NCBI RefSeq assembly: GCF_032854445.1
Contig: NC_088307.1
Location: 6,150,017-6,214,016, forward strand
Length of the DNA stretch: 64,000 nt
From: Liolophura sinensis
Taxonomy: Eukaryota > Mollusca > Polyplacophora > Chitonida > Chitonidae
Direction: 5' to 3'
Part shown: positions 36,622 through 49,267 of the stretch, piece after piece
Numbering within the stretch: the first letter of the stretch is position 1
How the letters are laid out: each line of letters opens with the position of its first letter
Program-made: the position numbers and the translations under genes
Notes under the pieces: model-generated
The model's database searches: none
Seen by the model: the letters and a program-made list of their open reading frames with translations, nothing else
What the model was told of the DNA's origin: nothing

Positions 36622-36924
<303 letters not shown>

Positions 36925-37002
36925 AGGTCATAAATAAATAAATAAATGGTCTGCTTATCATTCACCGGTATACTGTCGTCGTCAATGCTCAAAATATAAA
37001 GA

Positions 37003-37338
37003 ACCGGCCCAGATAGCACAGTTGGTAGAGCGTCCGCTTCGGGACCGGTAGATCGAGGATCAATCCTTGATCGAGTCACACCTAAGACTTTAAAAAAAGT
37101 TGTAACTTCCTCGCTTGTCGTTCAACATGAAGGGGGTAGTGTAACGACTGGTTGACCCGTATCAGTATAATGGCTCGGGCGGGGCGGCTTACTTGCCTTC
37201 GGTAAGTCATCTCAGTCGTCTAAACTGCTACAAGGAGGCACATTACACGTACATGCACCATAATGATTCCTTCGTCGTCATATGACTGAAAAATTGTTGA
37301 GTACGACGTTAAACTCCAAGCACTCACCCACTCACTCA
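37003..37338 (+). mobile_element. SINE-2, complete-looking copy
   Basis: Head with A box AGATAGCACAGTTGGTAGAG and B-box-like GATCGAGGATCAATCC, body CGACTGGTTGACCCGTATCA and GGCTCGGGCGGGG, then CGTCATATGACTGAAAAATT, GTTGAGTACGACGTTAAACT and a CACTCACCCACTCACTC simple tail. The best reference copy in the window. Confidence 0.9.
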
Positions 37339-37339
37339 A

Positions 37340-37980
37340 AATATAAAGAGTTAACAGTTACAGTTAACTCGGGTACTTACAGACTCGTCGTCAACGGTTC
37401 TTTGTGAAAATGTTAACGTGTATTTCAACCAACTCTGTATGTGGTCAAACTGCTTTCGTCATTGGTTGGATAATTGTCAACGTTTATTTCCGGTAGCTCC
37501 TATATATAGGGATTAGCGAATCGCCGACTCACACAGGCTGGAAATCCGCGTTAACGTTAATTAAGCGAACGGTGGGGAGGAATCTGCTATCGGACTCAAG
37601 CCAACTGCTAAAAGACATGCTGCAATTAAACAAATGCGTTTGACACCCTTTCATGTCAACAAGGGAGTTCTATATTTACACGTCCCGTTTTCATACGGTC
37701 CATATATTTGTGCTGATTTCGTCGGTAGCGACCAGATCGGGCATGAATGGTCGGACACCTGCGCACACGCTTCGCACTAAGACCCACCTGTATGTGATAT
37801 ATCAGTCCTTTGTTACAAGGCGGCAGACAGACGGTGCAACGTCGATTATTTGATATCATCATTTGACCTCTGAAGTAAGTTAGTACCCCCGGACCGAACT
37901 GACACTTTTAGGGGAGTGGCGTTGGGGTGGGAAATAAAACTCTCTGCACTTGAAAACTTTGCTAAAAATGGTGTACACGC
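37340..37980. other. Intergenic, nothing firm
   Basis: A TATA-like CTATATATAG lies at 37500-37509 but no gene is seen downstream. Confidence 0.35.
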
Positions 37981-37984
37981 AAGA

Positions 37985-38625
37985 CGGTAGAACCTTCAGT
38001 CCTTGACATTAGACTTGAGCTATTAAAGACAAAGCTGTACGCAATCCACCATACCAACACAAATGCTCATGTGACAGCCAAACTTCTTCTAAAGGAACCT
38101 ACCATGCTAAAGTACTTTACTAACTTAGGATAAAATACGTTATTGTTCCTGCGGACAAAACTCCTAATAATATTACATTTGTCTGCAAAAATGGTCACTG
38201 TCAGGTTCTTGTACAGGAGTTTAATATCACCACAACAACTGTCACAACATAACGACCTATACTCTGGAGGAACTATTTAAAATAAAATCTGTCCTTTCTC
38301 AAACAGAGGTGTATATCCGTATCTTCAGGTCAGACCGATATACCACAACTTCACTGGATTCCAAAAGTGCATAAATCCCCAAAGAAAGCTCCGCATTATT
38401 GCGGGGTCAAACTTGTACCACCAGACTTGTGCCCAGTCTCTTAATGAAGGCACTACAAGAAGTAGAGTCATATTGGAAAGAGTATTGTGCAATTACAACA
38501 AATTCAGGCCTCAATTGTATCTGGATCCCTAAAAACTCCAAACGTCTCATTGAAGAACTTGTCGCTCAAATACACAACTTGGATATATCAACTTGGGATT
38601 TCTCTTTCCTCTCCCCCCCACTCCC
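37985..38625 (+). mobile_element. Penelope-like element relic (reverse-transcriptase part), broken
   Basis: Fragments include YVIVPADKTPNNITFVCK near 38137-38195 and LHWIPKVHKSPKK near 38350-38390, matching the VPADK...VC and PK.HK motifs at the start of Penelope-like RTs. The copy has several breaks, lacks a visible endonuclease domain and ends at the repeat below; clearly old. Confidence 0.65.
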
Positions 38626-38767
38626 CACACCTCACCTCCATTCTACTATTCCGAATAAAGATTTAGTAGATAAAATTTCATCACTAATTGTGTCGGTGTC
38701 CTTAGCTGGACAGATGTATGCCCAAAGGTTCTGCATATGGCGTGCACCTATCTCGCCTTGTAGCATT

Positions 38768-38993
38768 TGTTGAATTAGATCGCCACGTTGGATATATGAA
38801 CAGTTGCAAGCAAAGCGCAGCTGAGATACATATATTTGAATACTGATTTCACTCAGTCGCACCGACCCCCATAGCACAGTTGTTGAATTAGATCGCCACG
38901 TTGGATATATGAACAGTTGCAAGCAAAGCGCAGCTGAGATACATATATTTGAATACTGATTTCACTCAGTCGCACCGACCCCCATAGCACAGT
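38768..38993 (+). repeat. 113-bp segment in two tandem copies, each ending in a SINE-2 head
   Basis: The segment beginning TGTTGAATTAGATCGCCACG and containing GAACAGTTGCAAGCAAAGCG and ACTGATTTCACTCAGTCGCA recurs at 38768 and 38881, near identical. Each copy ends CCCCATAGCACAGTTG, the start of SINE-2. Confidence 0.92.
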
Positions 38994-39085
38994 TGGTAGA
39001 GCGTCCGCTTCGGGAGCGGTAGGTCCACGCTCAATCTTGGGTCGAGTTACACCTAAGACCTTAAAAGAGGAAGTTTTAACTTCCT
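38967..39085 (+). mobile_element. SINE-2 head fragment
   Basis: CCATAGCACAGTTGGTAGAG (A box), GTCCGCTTCGGGAGCGGTAG, a B-box-like stretch, and CACCTAAGACCTTAAAAGAG; then it diverges into the dispersed repeat that follows. Confidence 0.85.
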
Positions 39086-39250
39086 CTCTTCCAACATCAT
39101 TGAAAATTGTTGACTGCTTCTCTTGGCATGATTCTCTGTTATGTTCGTACTTTCTATGCTTTCTTAGTTCTTGAGTGGTTTGTGTTCTACGTACTTTTTG
39201 GAAATTGGCCTTGCTGTTATTGCTCTGGAACCTTCTTATTGGTTAACGGC
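39086..39250 (+). repeat. Dispersed repeat R1 (3' part)
   Basis: CCAACATCATTGAAAATTGT and TGACTGCTTCTCTTGGCATG, then TTTCTTAGTTCTTGAGTGG. The same sequence recurs at 39650-39720 and 48690-48860, and inverted at 63595-63700. It usually sits next to the GAACAGTTGCAA..AAAG..AACTGAGAT block. Confidence 0.75.
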
Positions 39251-39254
39251 TGTT

Positions 39255-39342
39255 ATAATTTAATTTAATTTTATTTAATTGATTGGTATTTTACGCCGCA
39301 CTCAAGAATATTTCACTTATACAACGGTGGCCAGCATTACGA
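39255..39342 (-). mobile_element. SINE-1 tail fragment
   Basis: + strand TTTTATTTAATTGATTGGTA, TTTTACGCCGCACTCAAGAA and TATTTCACTTATACAACGGT. Confidence 0.85.
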
Positions 39343-39344
39343 AT

Positions 39345-39830
<486 letters not shown>

Positions 39831-40129
39831 GACCTGGAATGTCCATCTTGGTTGACGGCACAGATCCAAGTGGAACTGGTGGTATATGGCAGGAATGAGA
39901 TTTACCTGGAACCTTTTCCTCCAGAATCCTGCCAAAAAGAGTAAGCCTTTTAGGCCCTTTGCCTTCTTGAAAAATGTTAAAAAGAAAAAATTGTAAACAT
40001 GAAGTATCGGTCCAAAGACCATTAAAACTACATGTCCTACCCTGTAAACCTGGATGGCTTAATTCAGCGGGAAATGAAGTAATTTGATAACTTTTCCGCC
40101 TGTAACAACTAGACTTGGACACTTTGTCA

Positions 40130-41520
40130 TTGAATTATATATAAACCAAAGTGGACACAGTAATTTGTGCTACATGGAACTTTTAATGTTCAGATGAACA
40201 AGGAGCCGTGCCCGTTTAAATAAACGAAAAACAACAACCTCCCTGTATACATTGACAAGTTCACTGCCATGTATGTACTTGGATCGACTCAGAGGCCGAT
40301 TCCACAAAGTTGTTTCTGACTCGAGTCAAAATTAAAATTCTCTTTATGATGCTAGGTTTTTGGTACTGGAAGTTGAAATTTGGATATGTTTGTTTTAATA
40401 TAATATCGATAAGGAGGACAAAAATTTTAAGACGTTAAGCCCAAAAATAAACTTTAAGATTGTACTTGAAAGTTTGACTTAAGTCAGAAATGGCTTTGTG
40501 TAATCGGCCCCTAGGTCTGTATTTATCGAGCAACATCAGTCAGAAATGGCAAGCGCTTATAAAGCCAAAATCAGAAGAGGAAAGAACTAGAATTGTGGAT
40601 GGTATATTGCTCTGCAGTAAAGAATCAGTGTACACATTTTAAACCTCGTAAAGCAAATCATTTATCATTTTTGATCAAATTGTAGCTGTCACTGAACGTT
40701 AGACTTAAGCCTTAAGACGATTGATATATATGGCTTCAGTGGTATAAACCTATGTATGTGCCCACAAAATTGCGTTATTTTAATATAAGTATAACTAGTT
40801 GTGAGGATACCTCAGTATTGCCAGTATACACAAGGTGTCAGGCAAGGCAGCACCGCTATATGACAACCAAGTCAGCACTGGTTGTGTAACTCGGCTACTT
40901 GAGACAACCACAGTTTGTACACGGTAATCCTTTCTGGATTACAGCCATAATCCGTGGCAATAAATGTACATATGTCAGCTCTATCTGCCCTACAGATAAA
41001 CTGTATGTATATCAGTCACACTGTCCTTCCCCTTGTAGCCTGGACACTTAGTTATGTTATATTTTTAATGTGAGCGATCTATTTAATCTAGCGTAAAGTT
41101 ATGCGTGAAGAGACATTTAGGATCTACTTACTGCCATAGTATTAACGTGTGTGGTAAAATGACGTTTTACTTGTAGAAATTAAACTAAGCTGCTCTCATT
41201 AAATTAGAAGAGCTTAGGTCCTATTCTTCTTTGATTCAAGGAATGCGGTGAAATGTAATAACAGGTGTATCAGAATTTATACTATGACTTCATGTTCATG
41301 TTAGATTGTTAGGACTGCGGTGAAATAAGAGGCTTGACCATATTGACCTTTGCGTTATACTCTTTTTACGTTTAACTCTCATCTGTGGATGAGACGGAGA
41401 GTTCGAGTCTATGTTATATTCGTATATGGCTGAATTTGTTATATAGCTGAAGTTTTCTGTTAAGTCAGGAGAGATCCCGACTTTGTCTCTTCTAGGCTCT
41501 GCCCGTTTTTTTAATAACCA
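40130..41520. other. Intergenic, nothing recognised
   Basis: AT-rich DNA with no named repeat, motif or exon-like frame. Confidence 0.4.
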
Positions 41521-41539
41521 GTGAAATGACCTTATGTAT

Positions 41540-42290
41540 ATTGCCCAAAATCTTACAGCTTTCGTATACGTGGAGTAGACTTTGCACACGATGTCCAAAA
41601 TCTTACAGCCTTCGTATAAGTGGAATAGCCTTTGCACACGATGTCCAATCTATTTGTATAAGTGGAATAGCCTTTGCACACGATGTCCAAAATCTTACAG
41701 CCTTCGTATAAGTGGAATAGCCTTTGCACACGATGTCCAAAATCTTACAGCATTCGTATAAGTGGAATAGCCTTTGCACACGATGTCCAAATCTTACAGC
41801 CTTCGTATAAGTGGAATAGCCTTTGCACACGATGTCCAAAATCTTACAGCTTTCGTATACGTGGAATAGCCTTTGCACACGATGTCCAAAATCTTACAGC
41901 CTTCTTATAAGTGGAATAACCTTTACACACAACGTTCAAAATCTAACAAATCTAACACTGTTCTATAAATGAAATAACCTTGTGAAGTCAAATCTACCAA
42001 CAGTCTTCTCATAAATGAAATGATATTGTATATAGGCCTAGGCCTATAATATCCAAACTCTTACAACCGTCGAATTAGTGAAATGATCTCGCACATAATG
42101 TCCAAACTCTTACAACCGTCGAATAAGTGAAATTATCTCGTACATAACGTCCAAAATTTTATAACGCACTGTCCTACAAATGAAATGTTCTTGTGAAGTA
42201 CAAAAGTCGTTTCATAAATGAAATGACCATGTAAATAGGAATATAATATTCAAGATCTTACAGGCGTCGTGAAATGACCTTGTGTATAAC
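41540..42290. repeat. 50-bp satellite, about 8 good units then degenerate
   Basis: Unit CACGATGTCCAAAATCTTAC, AGCCTTCGTATAAGTGGAAT, AGCCTTTGCA. Regular to about 41945, then drifting units with GTCCAAACTCTTACAACCGT to about 42290. Confidence 0.92.
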
Positions 42291-42299
42291 TTCCAAAGT

Positions 42300-44960
42300 T
42301 GTTCGGCCATTCCCGTATTAAAATCAGCCACAATCAATGAAAGAAATCTTATAATATATACAATATTGTGTGTATATCACTAGCGAGAAGAGGGCTGTTT
42401 ACCCACTAAAATATGCACTTTAGCCCAAAGTGCAGCGAAATTTACGCTGAAAATACACTGTTTACAATGTAATACCCAAAGACAAGATACTAGTGTTCAT
42501 TTCGACATACCTGTCTGGATTTAAATCTGTAGATACCATGGTACCTCCCTTGGCTCAAAGTACAGCTGTGAGAAGATTGGTCAAACTGTAGTTTTCCGGG
42601 CATATGTTGGTATAGGACTTGTATAGTTTGTTACGATATACAGACGCGGGTTAATGGGGTGGGTCTGCAACACCATAGCTCTGTTACCTATATATACCCA
42701 CGTCGAGTTTATGACTGATATAAATCGCTTCTTTATAGTTTGACTCCTTACCTAAACCTGAATGTCTGTGTAAACAAAGCTACTGGCAAAATGCACTGTT
42801 ACGCCTGGTTTACTTATAGCCGTACATACAGCGTGTGTAAATGTATATATACAAATGGAAGCTCGACCAAGCGTCTAGCGGTATATGATAACCCGCCCTC
42901 ATTGTCACATCATTTATAGTCAGTTATATTGTTGTAAGATATACTAACACACCAGCCCAACGCGAGGGTATACTGTAACTGAGGCGTGGAGCGTCTATTG
43001 CATGGTATGTCAAGTTGGTTCAATGCCATAGCCTTGATCATTACTGTAATATGTTTCTCGCTTTGACAGACATTTATCCCAAGCGTTTTTTATATTGGCT
43101 TCAGGTATTTCTCCTGTATATTTCCTTATATGACAAGGCAGTCTATCCGAATATCCAAGATATGCCATACGATTGGCTGAATGTTTCAAGTTCCGACCGT
43201 TATGTGTACACCAGTGCACCCTTTTGCCTTTCAACTTTTTTTTATTTTGTATTGTTGACTTTCCATGTTTCATGAACAGCAAGATTTGGCTAAACTTCTG
43301 TACAACGTACAGTTGTTTTCATGCCTACTTTTCGGATTCCGCACAATGGGGACGTACGTGCATAACTGGTGGTTGTCACGTTTTAGATTGTGGGTTGCTC
43401 TGTGGCACATACTTTCACAACTGGAATTTTGATCACAAGTTGAACAAGCGATTGTTCTTGAACCAATGAAATCCGATTTCAAACGAGACTTCAGCATCGT
43501 ATAATGTCTCGGAGTGATACTAAAGCTTCTCCGCTATAGGACTGCCCCTTATCGTGTCTCCTTTTTGGCTGCACCAATCGTTCTCTCTTCACTGGAAATA
43601 TTAATCCATTCATTTTTACAGAAAGCCTGTTACCTGAGTGATGCCAAAATGTATGCTGTTATTATAACACTATTGTGCCATATCCAATATTGTTCTAACA
43701 TAACATTATGTTGAATTAATAGAATATGCGTGTTATATTTGACAGAATAATCTGCTGGAATAACACTATTCATTCTAGCATCACTCAGACAACAGAATTT
43801 CTGTTAAACGTAACAGAATATTTTTTGGAGTGTACACATGTATGTATCTGTCCACGTTACCGCGAACAAAGCAAAGACGTTTAAGCCCAGCGTATATGGA
43901 CAACATTTGTTTTCCATCCTGGTGTCAGATGAACCACAATATCGGCTACTCGTACACAGGCAACATTTGACAATATTTCTTCACGTTTGAAAATTTAAGG
44001 AGCGAAACACGGTAACGAGCGGCAACACGAGGAGCAAGAAGTGTGTTGTAGCACTAATAACTAAGGTCCACAGACCAGAGGGATTTTTAAAAAACTTTTA
44101 GTACTATACTAAAGTCACTTTAGTACTATATCATCGAACGTTTTACCTTTCAGTCATTTAAGGCACATCGTTCTACATCGATATATCGACAATCTTCCTA
44201 AGGGAATGACATTTATCTGATTCATGCACTTTTAACCCGGAAGTCTCTCAAAGTTACCGTTCAGCAGCTGGGTTGTGCGTTAATATTCATAATTTATTTT
44301 CCAATGCGGTGAAGCTATTTAAATTTTTGTAGATTGGTGAGGACTATGATATAGACATCGGCATAGGTGCGTTAAGCAAACATTTTTTCACACGAGACGC
44401 AAATCCCATTACGTCACTTCCGGTGTGCTGCCTAGATAAAATATCTGTTATAATTTGTGCCATCACCCCCAAAAGTTCCAATCTTCATAAAAAAATTACT
44501 TAAACTACTGTGCCTAAATACATGCAAACTGCTCAAGTAATTTCACAGTCCATGGTGATTTTTTCCTTTTTTCTTAGTTTAAAAAGTTCACACCAAATAT
44601 TTTCTTTCCGGGGGAACTGACCTCTGAGTCTAACCGACTCTTGTCGCTAAATATATGGGTCAAGGTTAAAGTTGAACATCTCACAGAGTTCGTTTGCGTC
44701 ACACATTCCCGCGCATACGGTGAACGTGTGCGCATGCGTTCTGAAGTTTGGAGTGGTGCGAATTTCCAGATGATCCAACTGTAATGAGCTGTGTACTGAA
44801 AACCAAAGGTGGTAAATATGGGGTTAGATATATGTTGTTTTTCCTTGTACCACTAGAATACATAAGCAGAGTTACTCACACTAAAATACTGTTAAAAGAA
44901 CACAATATAGTCTGGGACCTGGGCGAGGTTTAATTAACATTGTAGGTACAAAAGGCTTGA
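42300..44960. other. Intergenic, no supported gene
   Basis: Open frames of 60-98 codons occur on both strands around 43010-43500, but none shows a family motif, start context or splice partners. No tandem array seen. Confidence 0.35.
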
Positions 44961-44967
44961 GGTGAAG

Positions 44968-45290
44968 AGTGAGTGAGTGAGTTCTTGGGGTTTAACGTCG
45001 TACTCCAAAATTTTTCAGTCATATGACGACGAAAGAATCCTTAAGGTGTATGTAATGTGCCTCCTTGTCGCAGGAGGGACTTCCACCGCTCTTTTATCTG
45101 GTGCTGCTTCACTGAGACGACTTACCGAAGGCAAGTAAGCCGCCCCGACCGAGCCCTTATACTGATACGGGTTAACCAGTCGTTGCACTATCCCTTTCAT
45201 GCTGAACACAAAGCGAGGAAGTTACAAATTCCTCTTTTAAAGTCTTAGGTGTGACTCTGTGATTGGATCTACCGTTCCCGAAGAGGCTGA
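44968..45290 (-). mobile_element. SINE-2 copy, near full length
   Basis: + strand starts with the GAGTGAGTGAGTGAG tail, then GGGGTTTAACGTCGTACTCC, TTTTTCAGTCATATGACGAC, CGGGTTAACCAGTCGTTGCA and the partial head GGATCTACCGTTCCCGAAG. The A-box end is missing. Confidence 0.88.
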
Positions 45291-45376
45291 GGTGAAGATG
45301 TTGCAGTACTACCCAGCCTGTACACAGAACAGCCATTCTTACGTTCCGGAGGTGTTGGGTGTGATAGGGGGCGCCA

Positions 45377-45394
45377 CCCCCCCCCCCCCCCCCC
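45377..45394 (+). repeat. Poly-C run, about 18 bases
   Basis: Uninterrupted C run; length may be unreliable. Confidence 0.9.
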
Positions 45395-45399
45395 AAATT

Positions 45400-46230
45400 A
45401 AATCTAATTAACATGAACGGTACAAGTTTTATATCTATGGCAAATGATTATGGGCACCACACTTAAGCCAAATCTGCAAGGTGAGAATGGAATTTCTGGT
45501 GGAAAGATCACATAAGAACGACGTTAATTATCACTCAGTAAAGTTTTAATTAACATGAAAAGTACAAGTATGGAACCAAATCAGGAATGTAGAGGGTGGT
45601 TGCCTGGTTGAGAATCACCAAAGTAAGAATGACAATTGTGGTGGATAGGTCACGTACGAACAGGTCAAAGGTCACTAATTAAGCTATGAACTAATTAAAA
45701 TTGCCATATCTCTTAAATAAATTATATATTAAGCTGAAATTGGTCTCTAAATGAAGGGGAAGTAAAGAGGCACCACTGGGATGTCAAAACTTTTAAGAAT
45801 GTTACTTCTAACTGGGTCAAATTTGGGAAAAACTCCTAAAATGTACCTACTTGACTCCCAGGCTAATTGCCATTTTAATTAACATGAAAGGTGCAAGTAG
45901 GAAAACCACTGGGGATTTGTAGATGGTGGTATTCTGAATATAAATCACAAACTTAAGAACGGAAATTGAGGTTTGAACGTCACTTAAGAATAGGTCAAAG
46001 ATAATACCACGCCCAATGACCCCTAATTAACATTTTTATTAACATAGAAGGTACACGTTTAAAACAACATGAATATTGTTGAGATAAGAGCGGAAATTGT
46101 GGTGGAAAGGTCACACAACACCCAATATTACAATTATTACCTAATTAATATGGAGTGTACACGTTTAAAATGACGTAGGAACTTTTGCGAATGGTCTCTC
46201 AGTTAGGAATAACCATAATATTTAATAATC
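45400..46230. repeat. Old tandem array of about 120-150-bp units
   Basis: The phrase AATTAACATGAAAGGTACAAG recurs in diverged form near 45405, 45550, 45880, 46035 and 46140, each followed by similar text with GTGGTGGAAAGGTCAC and AAGAATAGGTCAAAG. Heavily diverged. Confidence 0.7.
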
Positions 46231-46290
46231 AGCAGCATTTTAGAAGTGTTTGTATATAAAAGAATAATGATTTCACCCAATAAAACTGAA

Positions 46291-46515
46291 TTAACCCTTA
46301 GGGCGCCAGTTTTTTTTAGAACAATTCCTTCTCTGTGACCGGTTTAGTTTTGCCAAAAAAAAAAAATTTAACAACCGTGAAGTTTCAAAATCAAGTAAAA
46401 ATGTACTCTGTTTACTAGCTTTATAGATAGCATGGGTCTTTATTCCCAAGTATACTCTGTGGCCGGGGTCCCTGCAATAAGATTTGTAGTTCGGTGATGG
46501 CGCTTTAAGAGTTAA
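46291..46515. mobile_element. piggyBac-type MITE, 225 bp
   Basis: Left end TTAACCCTTAGGGCGCCA (46291-46308) and right end TGGCGCTTTAAGAGTTAA (46498-46515) are imperfect 18-bp inverted repeats (3 mismatches), each including TTAA, the piggyBac target duplication, next to the typical CCCTT terminus. No coding capacity, so non-autonomous. Confidence 0.72.
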
Positions 46516-46739
46516 AACCTAGCACCAGTGTTGTTTACCCAATACTGAAATCACAATTACTTTTACAGACTCTGCCCTCTGCAAGCTGCAGAGGACAGAC
46601 CATTGCACAATAGCCATAGGCTAGGTGAAGCCCAATAAATCGAATCAAGTGCTACCTCTTGTATAACCAGGAAGAAATGATCACAAATGTTTTAGCACCA
46701 AAAGATTTAGAAGGGCTTGAATATATCGTATCTGTTGTT

Positions 46740-48295
46740 AATGTCAACTATCATCCGACGCCCCATTCTCATCTGATGACGACAAATCCTCCTCTTTATC
46801 TGACGAGGACAGCTGAAAGTCCTCATCAGTTTCGTACGACTCATCTTGGAGTTCCCAACCATCACCTTCAGTAGGATGTTGCTGGTTGTCAGTAGCGTCC
46901 CCATCTACCCACATTCTTGCAACAAAAGGCGCTCGTCCGATATGTTGGGAAATATTTGCCCAAGGATAGGGCTGCCCCCGTTGTCTTCGCGCCATACATC
47001 CATGCTGGGAAAGATATTACAACTTGTGTAGTCTTCTCGCTCAGGTTTCCTTTGGCCATTTTTACAAATGCTGTTTGTGCGTCAGTGTCCTTTTCAAGCT
47101 GCTTGAATGGGCGTACCTTGTCGTTTGTGACAAAGGCAAAAGTGTAATCCGATTATATAAAGGAGTGGAAAGCAGACAGGGCATTGGAAAGCTTCTTTCC
47201 AATTGTCTTCCAGAGCGTCCATAGATTTTATGTGAGCACAGATTAGTGTGTCCGCTTCTTCGTGGTTTGTCTTCAAGTCTTCAACGATATCTTTAACTAC
47301 TATGTCTCCTTGGACGTAGAACTGAAAGCAAGTCCTAAGGTAAGAGAGGTTTCACATGCTTGCAGTTGATCAATCTCGCATAGTGCTGTGCCACTCATTT
47401 TTCCGCTACAAACTTTGGTAGTTCCCCCTTGAATGATCTGGATTGTAGGTAGTCACCAATGTTCTTTGGGCGCTTTTCTGACATAGTTTTGACATAGCAG
47501 TCTCAAGAATACCAGCTGCTAAGCCATCATACGCTCCTGGAAGATGAGACGGGAGGGTCCTCAGGAAGAAATTGCCATCAGTGACGGTTCCATCCACTGT
47601 GGTTGGAGCTGGTCGCTCAACTCTATCTTCCAGGAGATGGAAAAGAGCTCTCTTGTCTGTTTTCACCATCAAGCCATCGGTGCTGCACACTGAGAGAGGA
47701 ACCGTCGTTAAGGGGTAGGAGAGGACATGTTTCAAGTCCAGATCTTTCTTACAGGCTAGTACAAGCAGTTGTCCCAACAGATCACGTGGACACACCAGGG
47801 AGGCTATCCGTTTGTCTTTGCTCTGTTTACTGGACTTGCAATTCTTCTTGAACGTCAGCAGCCTCTCCTTCTTGATTGACCGTTCGGAGCTGTTTGGGTA
47901 TTCGAAGGATGACATGATGAACTCTTCATGGCGCTCTTTTCCCTTTTGTCTCAATCCAAGTAGATATTCCCTGATAGGTCCACTGGTCGCTTTCCCTGTT
48001 CTGATATTAAACGGGACACTTCAAATGATTGCGAAAAGGGATCGCAGCATCCCTTTATCTGCTCAATGACTTTCTGTAAGTCGGAGGTATCCCCCTTGAT
48101 TCGTGATCTGTGCAATTCCGCAGTTGTATCTTTACGGTTCGACATTCCGGCCAACTCCTGGACAGCGGCTATGACGGCACCACGAGCAGACTTGGTTATC
48201 ATCCATCGAAGGCGTGGGCTGTAGTTATTGGTTGCAGATAACAGACCTGTGCGTCCAGAAGCTGCGTCTGCGTTCACCGTCTGCTCCAACGTCTA
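46740..48295 (-). pseudogene. Broken copy of a dispersed invertebrate protein family (function unknown)
   Basis: On the - strand, in order from 48295 downward: NADAASGRTGLLSATNNYSP, RSRIKGDTSDLQKVIEQIKG (48289-47951); STDGLMVKTDKRALFHLLED and GTVTDGNFFLRTLP (47954-47406); KTNHEEADTLICAHIKSM (about 47276-47215); an acidic Ser/Glu/Asp tail (46995-46744). I recall this combination (two-part N-terminus, 'TDG...KT.K..L...L' segment, 'EEADT' motif) from multicopy uncharacterised proteins in cnidarians and molluscs, probably carried by mobile elements. The copy is in several pieces and broken; age moderate. Function not claimed. Confidence 0.55.
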
Positions 48296-48559
48296 TCACG
48301 TACATGGTATTTAACAACATAGATGGCACTGGTTGCCCAGTGTAACCGTCTATCTTGTGTCATGTGTAACATCATAGATGGCGCCTCTTGTAGCATGAGA
48401 TCTTTACATATTAACGGGAAAGACGTAATCGTCCGTTACTTTTGAATCATAATCTGATAGGTTAGGGTCTGTAACGCTCATCATTTTCAAACTGTATCTA
48501 ATACCGCTTAACCTGGGGCTAGGGGCCGTAAAGGTAGCCATGCTAATTACATCAGCATG

Positions 48560-48870
48560 ATGCCTTTATGAACAGTTGCAATGAAAGCGCGACTGAGATA
48601 CTTGTTTAGCTGTTATTTGGCATGGAACTCATTCACGGACTACGAATCTGAACTTTGATATGGAATTCATGCCTGGAATATTCATTGTCTGCCCGGCATC
48701 ATTGAAAACTGATGACCGCTTCTCTCTTGTGTTTTTACCGGCTTTATTTCTTATTTGTATAATTTCTTACATACCTTTGTCTTCGGGAGTTAGTGTTAAA
48801 CGTTGTTGTGGAAATGGATCTTGCGATTATCGACTTGGAACGCCTTTTACGGACTACGAATGGTATAGGA
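48560..48870 (+). repeat. Dispersed repeat R1 copy
   Basis: TTATGAACAGTTGCAATGAA, AGCGCGACTGAGATACTTGT, then CCCGGCATCATTGAAAACTG and ACCGCTTCTCTCTTG, parallel to 38780-39250. The 78-codon frame at 48660-48896 lies inside it. Confidence 0.7.
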
Positions 48871-48999
48871 ATGTCGGACTTGACGCTTATATTTAGATAA
48901 AAAAAACGTTATAGCGGATGTAAGCTATCTGAGTGGCAATATGAGCCTCAATGACTTACATACAGAGACACACTGCCCATCTCCATAAGGTCAAGGAGA

Positions 49000-49267
49000 G
49001 GGGCCTCCCTGGCCGATGTGGTTAGCATGACAGCGGGGTGAAATGATCCAGAAACTTATCACCAGTGCGGTGGCGGTGAGTTCAAGTCCAGCTCACGCTA
49101 ACTTCCTCTCAACCATACGTGGGTAGGTCTGCCAGCAACCTGCGGATGGTCGTGGGTTTCTCCGGTCCTGCCCGGTTTCCTCCCACCATAATGCTGGCCG
49201 CCGTCGTATAAGTATGGGCGAATCATTCTTGAGTACGACGTAAATCACTAATCATATAAATAAATAT
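49000..49267 (+). mobile_element. SINE-1, near full length
   Basis: Head CCTCCCTGGCCGATGTGGTT, B box in GGTGAGTTCAAGTCCAGCTC, core CAGCAACCTGCGGATGGTCG and CTCCCACCATAATGCTGGCC, tail TTCTTGAGTACGACGTAAAT and CATATAAATAAATA. Confidence 0.9.

Noticed and set aside
37003-37090. tRNA gene, also at 56405 and 62640-62719
   Set aside because: A- and B-box-like words are present but the cloverleaf is degenerate and each continues into a SINE body; these are SINE heads.
43010-43497. Pair of - strand frames (90 and 75 codons) that might be a gene
   Set aside because: No motif, no consistent splice sites, and comparable + strand frames overlap; not supported.
48660-48896. 78-codon frame with hydrophobic stretch and a Cys-rich segment, superficially like a peptide precursor
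   Set aside because: It lies wholly inside a copy of dispersed repeat R1 that recurs at 39086 and 63595; the Cys-rich words are also seen there as non-coding repeat sequence.
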